Notes: generated from the sequence alone by a model not told the origin. A stretch of 64,000 nucleotides of DNA from Mesostigma viride (GCA_009746045.1 RPFO01001486.1:10001-74000), one strand, 5' to 3'; shown: positions 33,083 to 42,953, counted from the stretch's first letter. Made by a program: numbers and translations.

Positions 33083-34785
33083 CTAGGCAAACGTTCTACT
33101 TAGCATGGCTGCCATGGCGGCAGTGACTACCAATGGATACAAGCTAGGGCTATTAGCTAGTCTAGCCCGCGGGGGGCGTCCACATCTTGCGGGTTGATCA
33201 GCAGGTCCCCGCCCCTCCGGCAGTACACCTTGGGCTTCTGGGGGTCCCAGTGCTTGTGGCGGAGGTACTCCGGCCACAGGTCGCGTCGCTGCTGCTGCTG
33301 AGCGGGGGTCAGGTCGTCGTCCAGCGCCCAGGTGAGGTCGTGCAACCGCTTGCGATCGACGAGAGAGGAACCGCTGCTTGTCCTCACGGGAGGGGAAGGT
33401 GAGCAGAACTGGTGGGGGAGCCGCCTTGTCCCGTGAGTGGGGAAGGCGGTGACACCCACGCAGTTCTACCTCATGCACCTACCAGGCCCATGAGGGTAAG
33501 GAGCTGGTCCTTGAGCTCGTCGGCAAGGGAGGTTGACGTCTCACCTGGCTTCCGTGGGGGAAACGACGCAGCACCACTCGGCACTCGCGGCGAGCGCGGT
33601 CGGTGGCCTCCCGTTGGTTGGCCTGGCGGTGGTCCTCCAGCTCCTGGAGCTTCGTGGCGATGGCGTCGGTGGTGGAGGCGGTCGGCTGACCGCAGCAGGT
33701 CCGCATTATTAGGAGAGGCGGGGGCGGGAGGTCGCCAGCATCCAGCCGGGGTGGCCGCTGGGATGCGATGGTGGCCGTCTGCTCCGCTATCTTTGGGACC
33801 TGTGAGGCCAGGGCCTCGGTGTGAGCGGTGATGGCTTCAATTAAGCTTCTTCATGAGCACGCCGCACTTGGGCCTCCACCTGGTTGAGGCGAGAGACAAT
33901 TAGTGCAGCGTGCGTTTCAGATGCCTGCGCTGCGGCGTGCAGCGCCGTGAACTGGGGTTGTATAGCTTGTGGACGACCTTGGTTTCCACATTGGAGACCC
34001 GGGCCTCCACCGTGTTGAGCGTCGTGTTCAGCGAGGTCAGCTTCTCGCGGCCAACGGCCAGGTCACGTGCTCCTCCAGCACTGCATGCTCGGATGTCATC
34101 CTTGCAGAGGGAGGAAGCCGATGTGGCTGTCGGCCGCACAGGCTGGGCTGGGGACGTGCGGATCCTGGCCAGTGTGAGCTAGTACGGCAATACGGCAATA
34201 CGGCAAAACCTCGGCGTATTGCGTATTTCGTATAATACGTGTATTATACGCGTATAATACGGCGTACTACTAGCAAAATTTCTAGTACGGCAATACGCCA
34301 AACCTCGGCGTATTGCGTATTTTGTATAATACGGCGTATAATACGGCGTACTAGCTCACACTGATCCTGGCCACAATTTTGTTCATAATAGGTAGCTGGA
34401 AGTAGCTGCACATGATGGCGATGCGGTGGTTGAGCTCTGGCCTAAGCTAGCTGGCAAGGAACGCCTCCAGGTCGTCGGCGGGGATGGGCCCTACGGCCCC
34501 ATGGAGCTTGCGTTCCTGTGATAAGAAACGCACTATTTCGGCGCACTCGTCTTTGGTCAGTTGCAGCCAGTTGGTGAAAGAAAAACATTCGTAATCTGGT
34601 AGGTACTTTCGCCATTTGGGTTCGTGGCAGGGTTTCTTGGGCTCGGGCGAGGCGCTGGGCGAAGGGTTTGCTGGCGGTGGGTTGGCAGGCCCAGACGGCT
34701 GGGCAAGGACGATGGCGAGTGGGTTGGGCTGGGAGCCGGCAAGCTCCTTTTCCAAACCCCGTTTTGCTTTAATTGGGGTCGTCAT
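33083..34785 (-). pseudogene. Family C ORF1 protein, disrupted
   Basis: Starts MTTPIKAKRGLEKELAG with a Pro/Ser linker (NPSPSASPEPKK) and WLQLTKDECAEIVRFLSQER; a stop at 34447 and frameshifts follow. Later pieces include a helical segment (LTSLNTTLNTVEARVSNVET), LQELEDHRQANQREATDRAR, and the C-terminal signature LDDDLTPAQQQQRRDLWPEY. This is an L1-type ORF1 relative distinct from families A and B. The MITE at 34171-34362 also interrupts it. Confidence 0.7.
34171..34362. mobile_element. 192-bp MITE with 10-bp target duplication
   Basis: Terminal inverted repeats AGTGTGAGCTAGTAC and GTACTAGCTCACACT are perfect over 15 bases. A direct duplication GATCCTGGCC lies on both sides (34161-34170 and 34363-34372). 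The interior is made of TACGGCAATACG and GTATAATACGGCGTA variants that fold on themselves. Target duplications of 9-11 bases are typical of Mutator-like elements. No coding capacity. Confidence 0.85.
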
Positions 34786-34911
34786 AGCTGCTTGTCACGT
34801 GCGTAACTTTGGCAATACTGCGTTTCAGCCGTAACCGATTATACTGGCGTGTGCGTCTCAAAAAAGCCCTTGCAGGAAGTAGCCCAGAATGTATTAAAAG
34901 CCATATGCCCC

Positions 34912-35339
34912 TTTCACCTTTGCGGAGTGTCTGATCAGAATATACGCTTGGCTGATTTCGATAGTACCGGCTACGCCCCCTTCTACTAAAAAGAAGGATT
35001 CAGCCGTGTTCAGCCCGTCTCACGGTGCGAGACTGAACAAGTCTCGCGTGCAGACACGTGTGTAGTACTCCTACACACAGATCTCGAGTGATTTATCTAG
35101 TACCAAATCCGAAAGGCTTGCATCACTCCCCGGACAGGAGAACTTTTGCGGATGACTGTAGGTGTAAGTTGGCGATGCCATGGTATCCGGAGACGTCCGT
35201 CCTATAGTCAGCAAAATTGGTGCGAGAGGTCCCCAGTTCGATTCCGGTCGGATTCATTTGCAGATCGCGTTTTCCGCGTTTTCCGCGGCCTGGCACTGAA
35301 CGCAAAGGTTTTCACCTTTGCGGAGTGTCTGATCAGAAT
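34912..35339. mobile_element. 428-bp element with 30-bp terminal direct repeats
   Basis: An identical 30-base sequence (containing CACCTTTGCGGAGTGTCTGA) begins and ends the element (34912-34941 and 35310-35339), and ATGCCCC flanks it (34905-34911 and 35340-35346). The interior has a hairpin (GTTCAG...GTCTC...GAGAC...CTGAAC, 35008-35039) and a tRNA-like B box AGTTCGATTCC (35235-35245). It resembles a miniature LTR-type (TRIM) or a composite tRNA-derived element. No ORF of note. Confidence 0.75.
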
Positions 35340-35479
35340 ATGCCCCGGCCTTCTCAGGGATATGTGCTACATGTACTCCCAACGGACTGGTTATGTTTCT
35401 AATTAATGAATGGATTTCAGTCGCCTTTTCAACGGTTCCTTGTAGTGCACAAGATTGAAGGATGGAGCGGGTATAGGAT

Positions 35480-35862
35480 CTAGATTAGTACTTTTCGAGG
35501 CGTCTCAAGGGGTTCGAGCCTGCCTTGGACATCCTTAACGATCGCGAAAAGGGCGCGGCGGTGGCCCTGGTTAATTACCGGGCCTGTCCGACCTGATTTA
35601 TGCGGATGACCACCCTCATCGAGCGCCCCGAGCACATTCAGACCTGGCTGGACTGTTTGGGCTTGGAGGCACGGGCGGTGCATGGGGTTGGAGATTACAT
35701 GTAGTGTCAAAACCGAGGCAATGGTGATTGGGGCTACCATGCAGTTGCCCGCCGCGGCCGCTGCTGCTAGACGGGGCGGAGGGCCCGTTCCGTGAGCGCT
35801 TCAATTAAGCTGCTGGGGAGCATGCTCCCCGACACCGCCGATGATGTGGACACCGGCCGCAT
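35480..35862 (+). pseudogene. Family B reverse transcriptase fragment (continues at 41184-41284)
   Basis: Degenerate reading of the region around the catalytic motif: TWLDCLGLEARAV, then SMLPDTADDVD across frameshifts, homologous to 54880-55200. It is cut by the full-length family A LINE and resumes after it with sequence matching 55200-55290 (CATGGCCTGGG, CAACACCTACT, GTGCTCTTCAA). Confidence 0.75.
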
Positions 35863-35882
35863 TAATTAATTAATTAATTAGA

Positions 35883-35912
35883 CTCGTGCTCCCGTTGGGG
35901 AGTCACGGAGCA
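35883..35912 (-). promoter_or_regulatory. LINE 3'-terminal hairpin
   Basis: GTGCTCC and GGGAGCAC pair around a 13-base loop (GTGACTCCCCAAC), just before the TAAT tail. The same hairpin occurs at 22139-22168, 32741-32772 and 41924-41956. It is probably the structure the reverse transcriptase recognises at the RNA 3' end (inference). Confidence 0.6.
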
Positions 35913-36196
35913 TTAACCCCGATGGATGGATGGATGGGTGCACACATTCCTACCGGTCTAATCTATCTACATTGGCTACATACTACGTCTATCTAACAAC
36001 ATTCTAACTACAACATCTATCTAGGCAGCCGCACGCTGCCCTAGGGGGAGCTATCTAGCGTGTCTCCCGCGGGATTGCACACGCGGGCGCTTCCCCACTG
36101 GGGGGGGCTCGTTGTCCTCTATGACCTGGGCCCACTTGGCCTTGTCCATCATCTTCTTCCAAATCACGGAGAGGCCTAGGCCCCCCATGTCCTCTA

Positions 36197-39100
36197 CTAG
36201 CTGTTCTTGAAGGTGCGGGCCTTGCGGCGTCTAACATCACTGGGCCCAGCCCACGTCAGGAGGTGCCGGCCAGGCTGGGCTGGTCGCAGTCCTGCGGGGG
36301 GGCCACGTGAGGTGTCTACCTGGTTGGTGCGAGCTAGGTGCCCTACTAGCTGCAGGCGGCGTTGCTTAATTGTGCTGGTGATATAGGGCATGCCCTGGTA
36401 CAGGTCCTCATTGCGGACATGAGCAGCATATCCTACTCTGAAAATGGAACGCAGCATGCTGGTGACCGCGCCGTCCAGCTTGCGGGCCAGGTCGGCGGTG
36501 AGGGTCCACGTCTCGGCGCCATACGTGAGAACAGGAAGGACGAGGACCTTGAACAGGTCCTGTTTCTCGATCTTGCCCAGGGGCTTGCGCCACAGGGCCC
36601 GGTACTGGCGTAAAGCGTGCCAGGCGAGGGAGATGCGGTGGTCCACATCAACCTCGCAGCTAGGGAGCAGGCTGCCCAGCAGCTTAACGCGGTCCCGATA
36701 CAGGACTCGAGAGCCGTCTAGGAGATAGAGGGGCGGCGCTGGGTTGGTGAGCCCAACCGCCAGGGCCTCTGTCTTCTTGCTGACCTCAAGCCCCACTGCA
36801 CGGGCCTCGAGAGCCAGGCAGTCAAGCCATGTCTGCACGTGCTCAGTGTCCTCGAAGAGGGTGGTGTCGTCTGCGTAAATGATGTCTGCTAGCCGAATCT
36901 CCGTGTCCGCACCGCCATGCCAGAATTTGTTAGCAACCTGCACTCCTGGTTCCCTGCCCACGATGCGGGCAAATCGCTTGCGCGCCTGAATCATTACGTA
37001 TTCGACAACAATAATGAACAGGTAGGGCGACAGCACGCAGCCCTGCCACACACCCTTCTGTAAAGGGCATGGGGGCGTGGTCCCGTAAGAAGTGCGCACC
37101 GAAGTGGTGGACCCTTCATACAGGTTGCGGATGACAGCAATCAGGGGGCGGGGGATCCGGAACAACTCGAGGATGTCCCAAAGCGCAGGCCAGAAAACCG
37201 AATCGAAGGCTTTGATGAAGTCCACCAGCACAAGGTGCAAAGGGGACTCACCAGGCTGAAGGCGTTGCAGTTCCTCCACCAGTCGGCGAGTAGCGAAGAG
37301 CGCCTGTACTGTGTTGCGACCTGAACGGAAGCCGTGCTGAGTCTCGCTGAGGTGACCGTCCAGGGCCGTGCGCAGGCGGTTCAGGATGAGCCGCATAAGA
37401 AGCTTGAGGGGGGCACTTTGAATGCACACCCCTCTGTAGTTGCCGGGGTCGGCAGGCGACCCCTTGTTCTTGTACAGCATCGTGCGAAAACTGTGTTGCC
37501 AGGCCGCTGGAGGTGGTTGCGACGACAGCAGAAGGCGGTTGCAGATGTCCCGGAAGAGCAGCATAACACCTGTGTCCTCGAATTCGGCTGCAAGTTTTAC
37601 AACTGCGGCCGGAATCTCGTCAGAGCCGGTGGCTGCGTCATAACGCAGGCGCTGGACCGCCTCCGTGACCTCGCGAGAGGTGAAAGGAGGCATGTCAGAC
37701 GGGTCGCCAAGTGGGCCGACCAGCGGGGGGACTAGGTAGTCCGCCGCTGACCTAGGCGGGGCCGGGGGCCCTGCGGGGCCGGCCAGGGCGGCCGGGCGGG
37801 CGGCGGCGGCTGGGAGCAGGGGTGGGGGCGGCGCAGCTGTCCCCACGACCTCGGCCGTGGCCGTGGCCCAGGTACGAAGCCGCTTGGCTGGGGCGCCGGG
37901 GACGTCGTGGCGGTGGGGCCGGCCGAGGCCGTCCGGGTGCCCGAGGCGCTTGTACCAGAACCAGGCCCCCTTGCCGTCGTGCTTCTGCTGGCAGCTGCGC
38001 AGGTCCTTGACCATCTGCTGAGCATCTGCCTTCTCAGCCTGCTCGTAGGCGGCCCTCAGAGCTGCTTGCAGCCCAGGTTTGGCGATCGGATCTCTGTTGC
38101 GGCGGAGCATCTGCCTGGCGGCGACCACTGTCGGTGCGTGACGGTGGACAGCAAGCTGCCGACGCGGAGGCAAGGTGGGGAGGGTGCGGGCAGCCAGGCG
38201 ATACTTGGCGGCGACACCACGGAGGATCACTGAAATATCCCCCGGCGGCGGAATGGCGTGTAACTGCTGTCGGCTGCCCCCGGCGTCGAATACGGCCAGG
38301 AAATCATCCCTGTGCGACATAGCGGCCTGCTCTGCTGCTGACATCTTGTCGGCATCCTTCAGCACAATCCGGAGCACTTTCAGATCTGGCTGAGGTGCCA
38401 GCTGTCGCGACGGTTTCACCCCAGGAAACCGCAATCTGATGCGAGCGAGCACGAGACGATGATCAGATTCCACCGTGCTGACAGAATCTTGCAGGACGCG
38501 AGCATCGACAACTGAGGGGCGCTGAGCCCGACGTACGCAGACATAATCAAGGCACACCACCCGATCCGACGGCCCAAAAAAGGTGGCCAGCTGCTCAGCG
38601 GGGCGTGCGAAAGAAGCATTGCATGCAACCAGCGCAGATTCTGCCAGCAGATTCGCAAATAAAGGCGTGTTACCGTTGGCTGTCGTGTTGGTTGGGGAAT
38701 ACTGAGCGCCCCCAGTGCCAACTGGCAGCGTGGCGTTGGCGTCGAGCAGCATAACCAGGAAGTGCCGAGCTGGGATGTTGGCCTCCTCCTCCTTGAGGGC
38801 GTCGAAGAAGGCCTCACGTTCCGCCTGAGCTCGACCCGCATGTGGTGCATATCCCACGATAACGGTTAGCGTGTGGTGTGAATGGCCCTCAGTGGCCGAA
38901 AAAGTGGCCACTAGCACACGCGGGGACCGCAGCACGATGGACTGGAGCTGCTCTGATGCTGCCGGCGAGCACAAGAGGCCCACACCACCTTGGCCCGGCG
39001 CGTCGCCGCCACCATAGTGGAACCGCCAGCCTGCCGCAGGTCGTCGACCAGCAGACCGTTGACCGCGTGCTGAGGGTCAACGGTGCGTCGGTGCTCCTGG

Positions 39101-39228
39101 ACTCCAAGAACAGCGATCTTGTTGTCGGCGCACAGGGCGATCAGCTCGTCGACGCGTTGGCGTGCTGGGGTGCCGCCGCTCGTAGAAGGATCTGCAGGGA
39201 GGGTGCGCACGTTAAAACTTGCAATGCC
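36197..39228 (-). CDS. Family A ORF2: APE endonuclease-reverse transcriptase (one frameshift)
   Basis: Nicks target DNA and reverse-transcribes the element RNA onto it. The N-terminal APE-type endonuclease starts SFNVRTLPADPS with the catalytic VQEHR (39228 to about 39035). A one-base deletion near 39040, judged against the other copy, shifts frame; the main frame then runs 928 codons to 36197. In that frame: LLDANATLP (residues 79-87) and SDHRLV (173-178) complete the endonuclease; RT motifs follow, GFRSGRNTVQA (551), DFIKAFDSVFW (588-598), GVWQGCVLSPYLF (644-656) and YADDTTLF (703-710). The tail has VLPVLTYGAETWTLT, seen in RTE-clade LINEs. A 100-residue Pro/Ala linker separates the two enzymes. 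The active-site residues visible are all present. Confidence 0.9.
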
Positions 39229-39251
39229 AAGAATGGGCCGTTGCCCTATTA

Positions 39252-39347
39252 GCGGGGGGGTGGGGGTGGGGGTGGGGGTGGAGAAGGGTAGTGCTGGAGG
39301 TGGGGGTGGGGGTGGGGGGGGGGGGAGGGGGAGGGTGGCGATTGGGG
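39252..39347. repeat. G-rich tract between LINE ORF1 and ORF2
   Basis: Repeated GGTGGGGGT blocks on the plus strand, so C-rich in the element RNA. The truncated copy keeps the same tract at 26115-26212, somewhat longer. G-quadruplex formation on the plus strand is possible. Confidence 0.75.
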
Positions 39348-39624
39348 TTAATGCTTGTCAACGCATGGAGGCTTTCTTTCAGGACGGATATGCGTCGTCT
39401 CCGTCCTGGCTGGGGTCGCCGGCGTGTCGACTGGGCCTCATCCCGCTCAAGGCGGGCTAGGAGGCGTGTAAGGCTGGTAAATTGGCGGGAAGGTTGACCG
39501 TGGCGTGCCTGGCGACCTTGCATCCTGATCATGCTCGCACGGTGCGACATGAGGATGGAAAGGGGCTTGTTTATAAAGGCTGTGCCCAAAGCCTATTGTA
39601 CCGCGAGGCCGCGAGGGTGTGCCC

Positions 39625-40974
39625 TTACCGGGCGCCATCCATACCCGGGACGTGCGTAGACGATGATGACGCAGCTGGGGCGGGCCTGGGACGGCCCGAC
39701 TTGTGCCGCTTGTTAGGAGCCTGCGCCTCCGTGCGCTGGCCGTTGATGAATAGCACGGGGGTGTCGTGGACGAGGCGGACGTAGACCTTCTGGCTCCCGC
39801 TGGCCTTGATCGCCACGTCGCTGCCCAGCAGACCATTCTTGATGACTAGCTGGGCCGGTGAGAGGAGGTCGTCGAGGCTCGGCGCGTTCTTCCCGCCTAG
39901 GAGCTTGCGGGCCTGGAGTACCTTCACCTTGCTGGCCACATTCGCGAAGGTCACCCGGATGGGGCCAGGCTGGCCCGCCATCCAGGCTGCCGACTCAATG
40001 CGGATGCGTTCGTTGCCCAGTTGCAGCCTGCCCACGATGAGGCTGTGGTACAGGTGTTGCGCTAGCATCAGGTCCGTTTCAGGCTGCTGTGCGACCTGGA
40101 AATACCGGACCACTATACTGCGTGAGCGCAGGTCCTCCTCGACCGCAGTCTTGTGGGCTGCAGCCCCCCTGCGTGCTGCATCCTCCATTAGGTTGGCAAT
40201 GTCCGTCTGTTTGACCATGTTAGCGTAGCTGGTGGCCGGTGCGGGGGCTGCTGGCTGGGGAGGTGTGGCCAGGGCGGCCTTGACCTCGGCAATGCTGGAT
40301 TGGAGCGCAGCAGTGTCTTGACGGATAGCGGTGAACAAGGTGCCGAGTTGGGCAGCCATGTCTGCGACTTTCTTATTGAGCTTGTGCAGGTCTGCTGCTT
40401 CCGGGGAAGCGTCAGGGGTGTTGGCGGTGCCATGGTCGGCGGCCTCGAAAGCGGCAAAGAGTGCCCGGAGGCAGGGGGCCTGCGCGTGGCTCAGGAAAAC
40501 AGAAAGTCGAAGCTCTGGCTCGTCCATGACGGCAAGCTCGTCCACGGAAATGGTCTCGCCAAGCGTGCCAGGAAAATAGATCGGAGTTTTGTTGTCGTCC
40601 ATGAGGTGCAGGATAGCCCGCGCCTCCTCGGCGGTAAGCGAAAAGAACCGGTGCTCGGCAACAACCTTGCCAGGCATGAAGTCCGCTGGGTCAAACTCAG
40701 CGTCGGCGATGGCGTCGTCGTCGTCGTCGTCAAGGGGGTCGGTCTCACGGGAAACCTCGCTGGAAGAAGGAGCCGCAGGCGGAGGGATCTGGCTGTCCAT
40801 CTCGTCGACGGGGCCGGAGCAATGCCGCTTAGACGAAACGTTAATGGCGGCATCAGCAGACGATGGCTGGGTCGCAATGGTGTCCACAGCGTCGACTAGT
40901 TGCGTGATGGTATGAGGCGCTGATTCCCCCCCATCGGCGGGGGAGTGGGAGGCGGCTGAAGGTGATTCCGCCAT
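39625..40974 (-). CDS. Family A ORF1 protein (449 aa)
   Basis: RNA-binding chaperone of the LINE. It opens at an ATG (MAESPSAASHS) and runs uninterrupted to a stop. Order of parts: disordered N-terminus with an acidic run (DPLDDDDDDAIADAEFDP, about 78-95); a helical block (EEARAILHLMDDNKTPI); a predicted coiled coil (LHKLNKKVADMAAQLGTLF, about 195-235); an RRM-like region (IVVRYFQVAQ; IRVTFANVASKVKVLQARKL, about 280-375); a C-terminal segment (SLDDLLSPAQLVIKNGLL); and a basic tail (KRHKSGRPRP). The layout matches L1-type ORF1 proteins. It lies about 400 bases upstream of ORF2 in the same transcript. Confidence 0.85.
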   Translation of the reverse strand: MAESPSAASHSPADGGESAPHTITQLVDAVDTIATQPSSADAAINVSSKRHCSGPVDEMDSQIPPPAAPSSSEVSRETDPLDDDDDDAIADAEFDPADFMPGKVVAEHRFFSLTAEEARAILHLMDDNKTPIYFPGTLGETISVDELAVMDEPELRLSVFLSHAQAPCLRALFAAFEAADHGTANTPDASPEAADLHKLNKKVADMAAQLGTLFTAIRQDTAALQSSIAEVKAALATPPQPAAPAPATSYANMVKQTDIANLMEDAARRGAAAHKTAVEEDLRSRSIVVRYFQVAQQPETDLMLAQHLYHSLIVGRLQLGNERIRIESAAWMAGQPGPIRVTFANVASKVKVLQARKLLGGKNAPSLDDLLSPAQLVIKNGLLGSDVAIKASGSQKVYVRLVHDTPVLFINGQRTEAQAPNKRHKSGRPRPAPAASSSSTHVPGMDGAR

Positions 40975-41283
40975 GGCTACTTTCCGGAAAATACGATCCC
41001 TGCCTGCGCTGCGTTTTATGATATTGCGCTAAATCTTGGGCGATGGCGGCTGAAAATTATATCATCGTGTTCGTCATTAAAAGACGCATCTACTGCAATT
41101 TACCCGGCCAAATTTCATGCCCGGATGTAAAAGTTATGAGCATTCTCGGCATCCATAGCTCGCCACACCTTCATAATTGGCATCACCGGCCGCATGGCCT
41201 GGGCTAGGCTCCGCTCGCTCGATCAACACCTACTCGCACTCGAAGGACCTAGCTGGGCGAGGACCGCAAGCGCGAGTGCTCTT

Positions 41284-41513
41284 CAATTAATTAATTAATT
41301 AATTAATTAATTAATTAATTAATTAATTAATTAATTAATTAAGAGCATAGCTGGTTGTCTCCTTGATAGCTCCGTGGGGAGCATTGAATTGAATTGAATT
41401 GAATTGAATTGAATCGAATTGAATTGAATTGAATTGAATTGAATTGAATTGAATTGAATTGAATTGAATTGAATTGAATTGAATTGTAACATAACTCCGT
41501 TGGGAGTATTAAC
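41284..41513. repeat. (TTAA)n and (GAATT)n LINE tails
   Basis: A TTAA block (41284-41341) and a GAATT block of about 20 units (41384-41486), followed by ACTCCGTTGGGAGTAT, the complement-type LINE end hairpin. These are 3' tails of minus-oriented LINE copies. Confidence 0.85.
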
Positions 41514-42515
41514 TAATTAATTAATTAATTAATTAGTAACATAACTCCGTTGCATGGGAGTACATGTAGCACATATCCCGGATAAGGGGCATATGGCTTT
41601 TAATACATTCTGGGCTACTTCCTGCAAGAGTGGAATGTAAGCAACACTTGCTCTAGGTGCCTCAAGGGCACCGGCACCACCATGCTCGCTGTCTCGGGTT
41701 CAACCCAACTAAGGGGATCCCGGCACGGGGGAGGAAGATCATCGTGGCTAGCTATACAGGAGCTCACATGGGTCTTATTGCACCCACAGTTTGCCGGATC
41801 GTTAGCCTGTCCTTTTAGCTAGCCGCGCCCGATTGCAGCTGTGGCATGCCTTTGGCATGAAGGAGACTGGGGGTCTCTGCCCTTTCTCCTGTAGTGCACA
41901 CACAGGGATTAAAAGCACTTCGGTGCTCCGTGACTCCCCAACTGGAGCACGAGTTTAATTAATTAATTAATTAATTATACAGGAGCTAGGGGCATGGCTT
42001 CTCGAAAGAGAGCATCTCTCTGCAGTCTGCATAGGCATAGCATGGCTAAATTCTTAGTGCAACGTTCATGGGAGGTCCCAAGTATAGGCAGGGCGTGGCT
42101 AAATTCTGAAGGCATCATCCATTTTAATCCCTGAGAAGGGGCCGTATATGGCCTATAATACACTCTGGGCTACTTTCTGCAAGAGTAGGGTGTAAACTAC
42201 ACCTGCTCTGGGTGCACAAAGTGCACCTGCACACCACTATGTATTCAGGCACCTACCTAAAGGCCCCGACATAGGGGGGAAGATCATCATGGCTAGAGCG
42301 TGGCATCTCAGCAGAGAGCAGCTGTCTGCGCTGGCACAGCATTTAACTAATACTAGCTGGAGGGAGGCGCGATCATCTACGTTGCCCACAAGCCCTGGCA
42401 GGCGACCCCTGCTCCATATGCAGCAAACCCATGCAGCCTAGGGGAATAGCGCCCCAGCCCAGGGGGATATAGCAGAAGTGTAGTAGAATAGTATAAGGCT
42501 TAGCCGACGTGGCCC
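41514..42515. repeat. LINE 3' UTR debris
   Basis: A mosaic of 3' UTR fragments: minus-oriented family B-type pieces (GGGGCATATGGCTTTTAATA at about 41586), a piece matching the family C 3' end with hairpin at 41924-41956 and TTAA tail to 41978, and an ORF1 end plus 3' UTR at 42355-42510 (CACAAGCCCTGGCAGGC). No intact gene. Confidence 0.6.
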
Positions 42516-42532
42516 GGCCACGCTTATATATA

Positions 42533-42953
42533 TATTTAAAAAATATAATTACTTACAGCAGAGTGAAATCACTCAAACCAAAGCAAACGCCCAGCTATAA
42601 ACCTATACTGATACAGAGCCATGTCAAAGCTCTATACTTATATATATATGTTCCGGGAGGACCGGCTGGACCTGGAAGGCCAGCGGGCCCCATGGTCGGC
42701 GCGGACCTGGACGTCATATTGGCGTCAGCGCTTGTCGGTGGCGCTGACTCGGGCCATGGCTGACATCATGCTCTGCCGTACGCGGGCTGATTTTGCGGTG
42801 CAGCAGGGCTATTAGGTTCCTCCCGTTAGGCGTTTCCATTGGTCTTATCGTAGTATAGAGCTTTGACATGGCTCTGTATATAGGTTTATAGCTGGGCGTT
42901 TGCTTTGGTTTGAGTGATTTCACTCTGTTGTAAGTAATTATATTTTTAATATA
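42533..42953. repeat. Inverted repeat enclosing the C-terminal end of an R2-like element
   Basis: Arms of about 100 bases (42537-42637 and 42856-42950) are near-perfect inverted copies: TATAATTACTTACA, CACTCAAACCAAAGCAAACG, CAAAGCTCTATACT against their complements. Between them, 42650-42812 reads FREDRLDLEGQRAPWSARTW and on to a stop, homologous to the last 55 residues of the ORF at 43168-45199 but on the opposite strand. Confidence 0.8.

Larger units (their letters stand above)
32709..34866 (-). mobile_element. Family C LINE derivative (ORF1 only) with 12-bp target duplication
   Basis: Flanked by CCCTTGCAGGAA (32697-32708 and 34867-34878). In minus orientation: 5' UTR, ORF1 from 34785, 3' UTR with the hairpin GTGCTCC-loop-GGGAGCAC and a TTAA-type tail (32709-32740). 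There is no ORF2 between ORF1 and the 3' UTR, although both ends of the element are present. It carries a nested MITE. Confidence 0.8.
32640..35406 (+). mobile_element. Family B-type LINE 3' UTR, split by two insertions
   Basis: The pieces 32640-32708, 34879-34911 and 35347-35406 read continuously as a copy of the LINE 3' UTR seen at 54545-54690 (GTGCACCTAGAGCA, then GCTTACATTCCCACCCTTGCA, AAAAGCCATATGCCCC, and ACTCCCAACGGA near the end), finishing in an ATTAAT tail. The gaps are the family C half-LINE and the 428-bp element. Confidence 0.7.
35863..41183 (-). mobile_element. Full-length family A LINE (two ORFs) with 12-bp target duplication
   Basis: Flanked by CACCGGCCGCAT (35851-35862 and 41184-41195). 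Minus-strand order: 5' UTR (41183-40975), ORF1 (40974-39625), spacer with a G/C-rich tract, ORF2 (about 39228-36197), 3' UTR (36196-35912), 3' hairpin, TAAT tail. ORF1 is intact and ORF2 has one frameshift. It is about 5.3 kb and near-identical to the truncated copy at 22117-26320, so it is probably recent. ORF2 features (APE endonuclease, LTYGAETWTLT after the RT) point to the RTE side of the LINE tree, but the L1-type ORF1 is unusual for RTE. Confidence 0.9.

Noticed and set aside
40300-40899. Plus-strand ORF of 199 codons
   Set aside because: Shadow of LINE ORF1.
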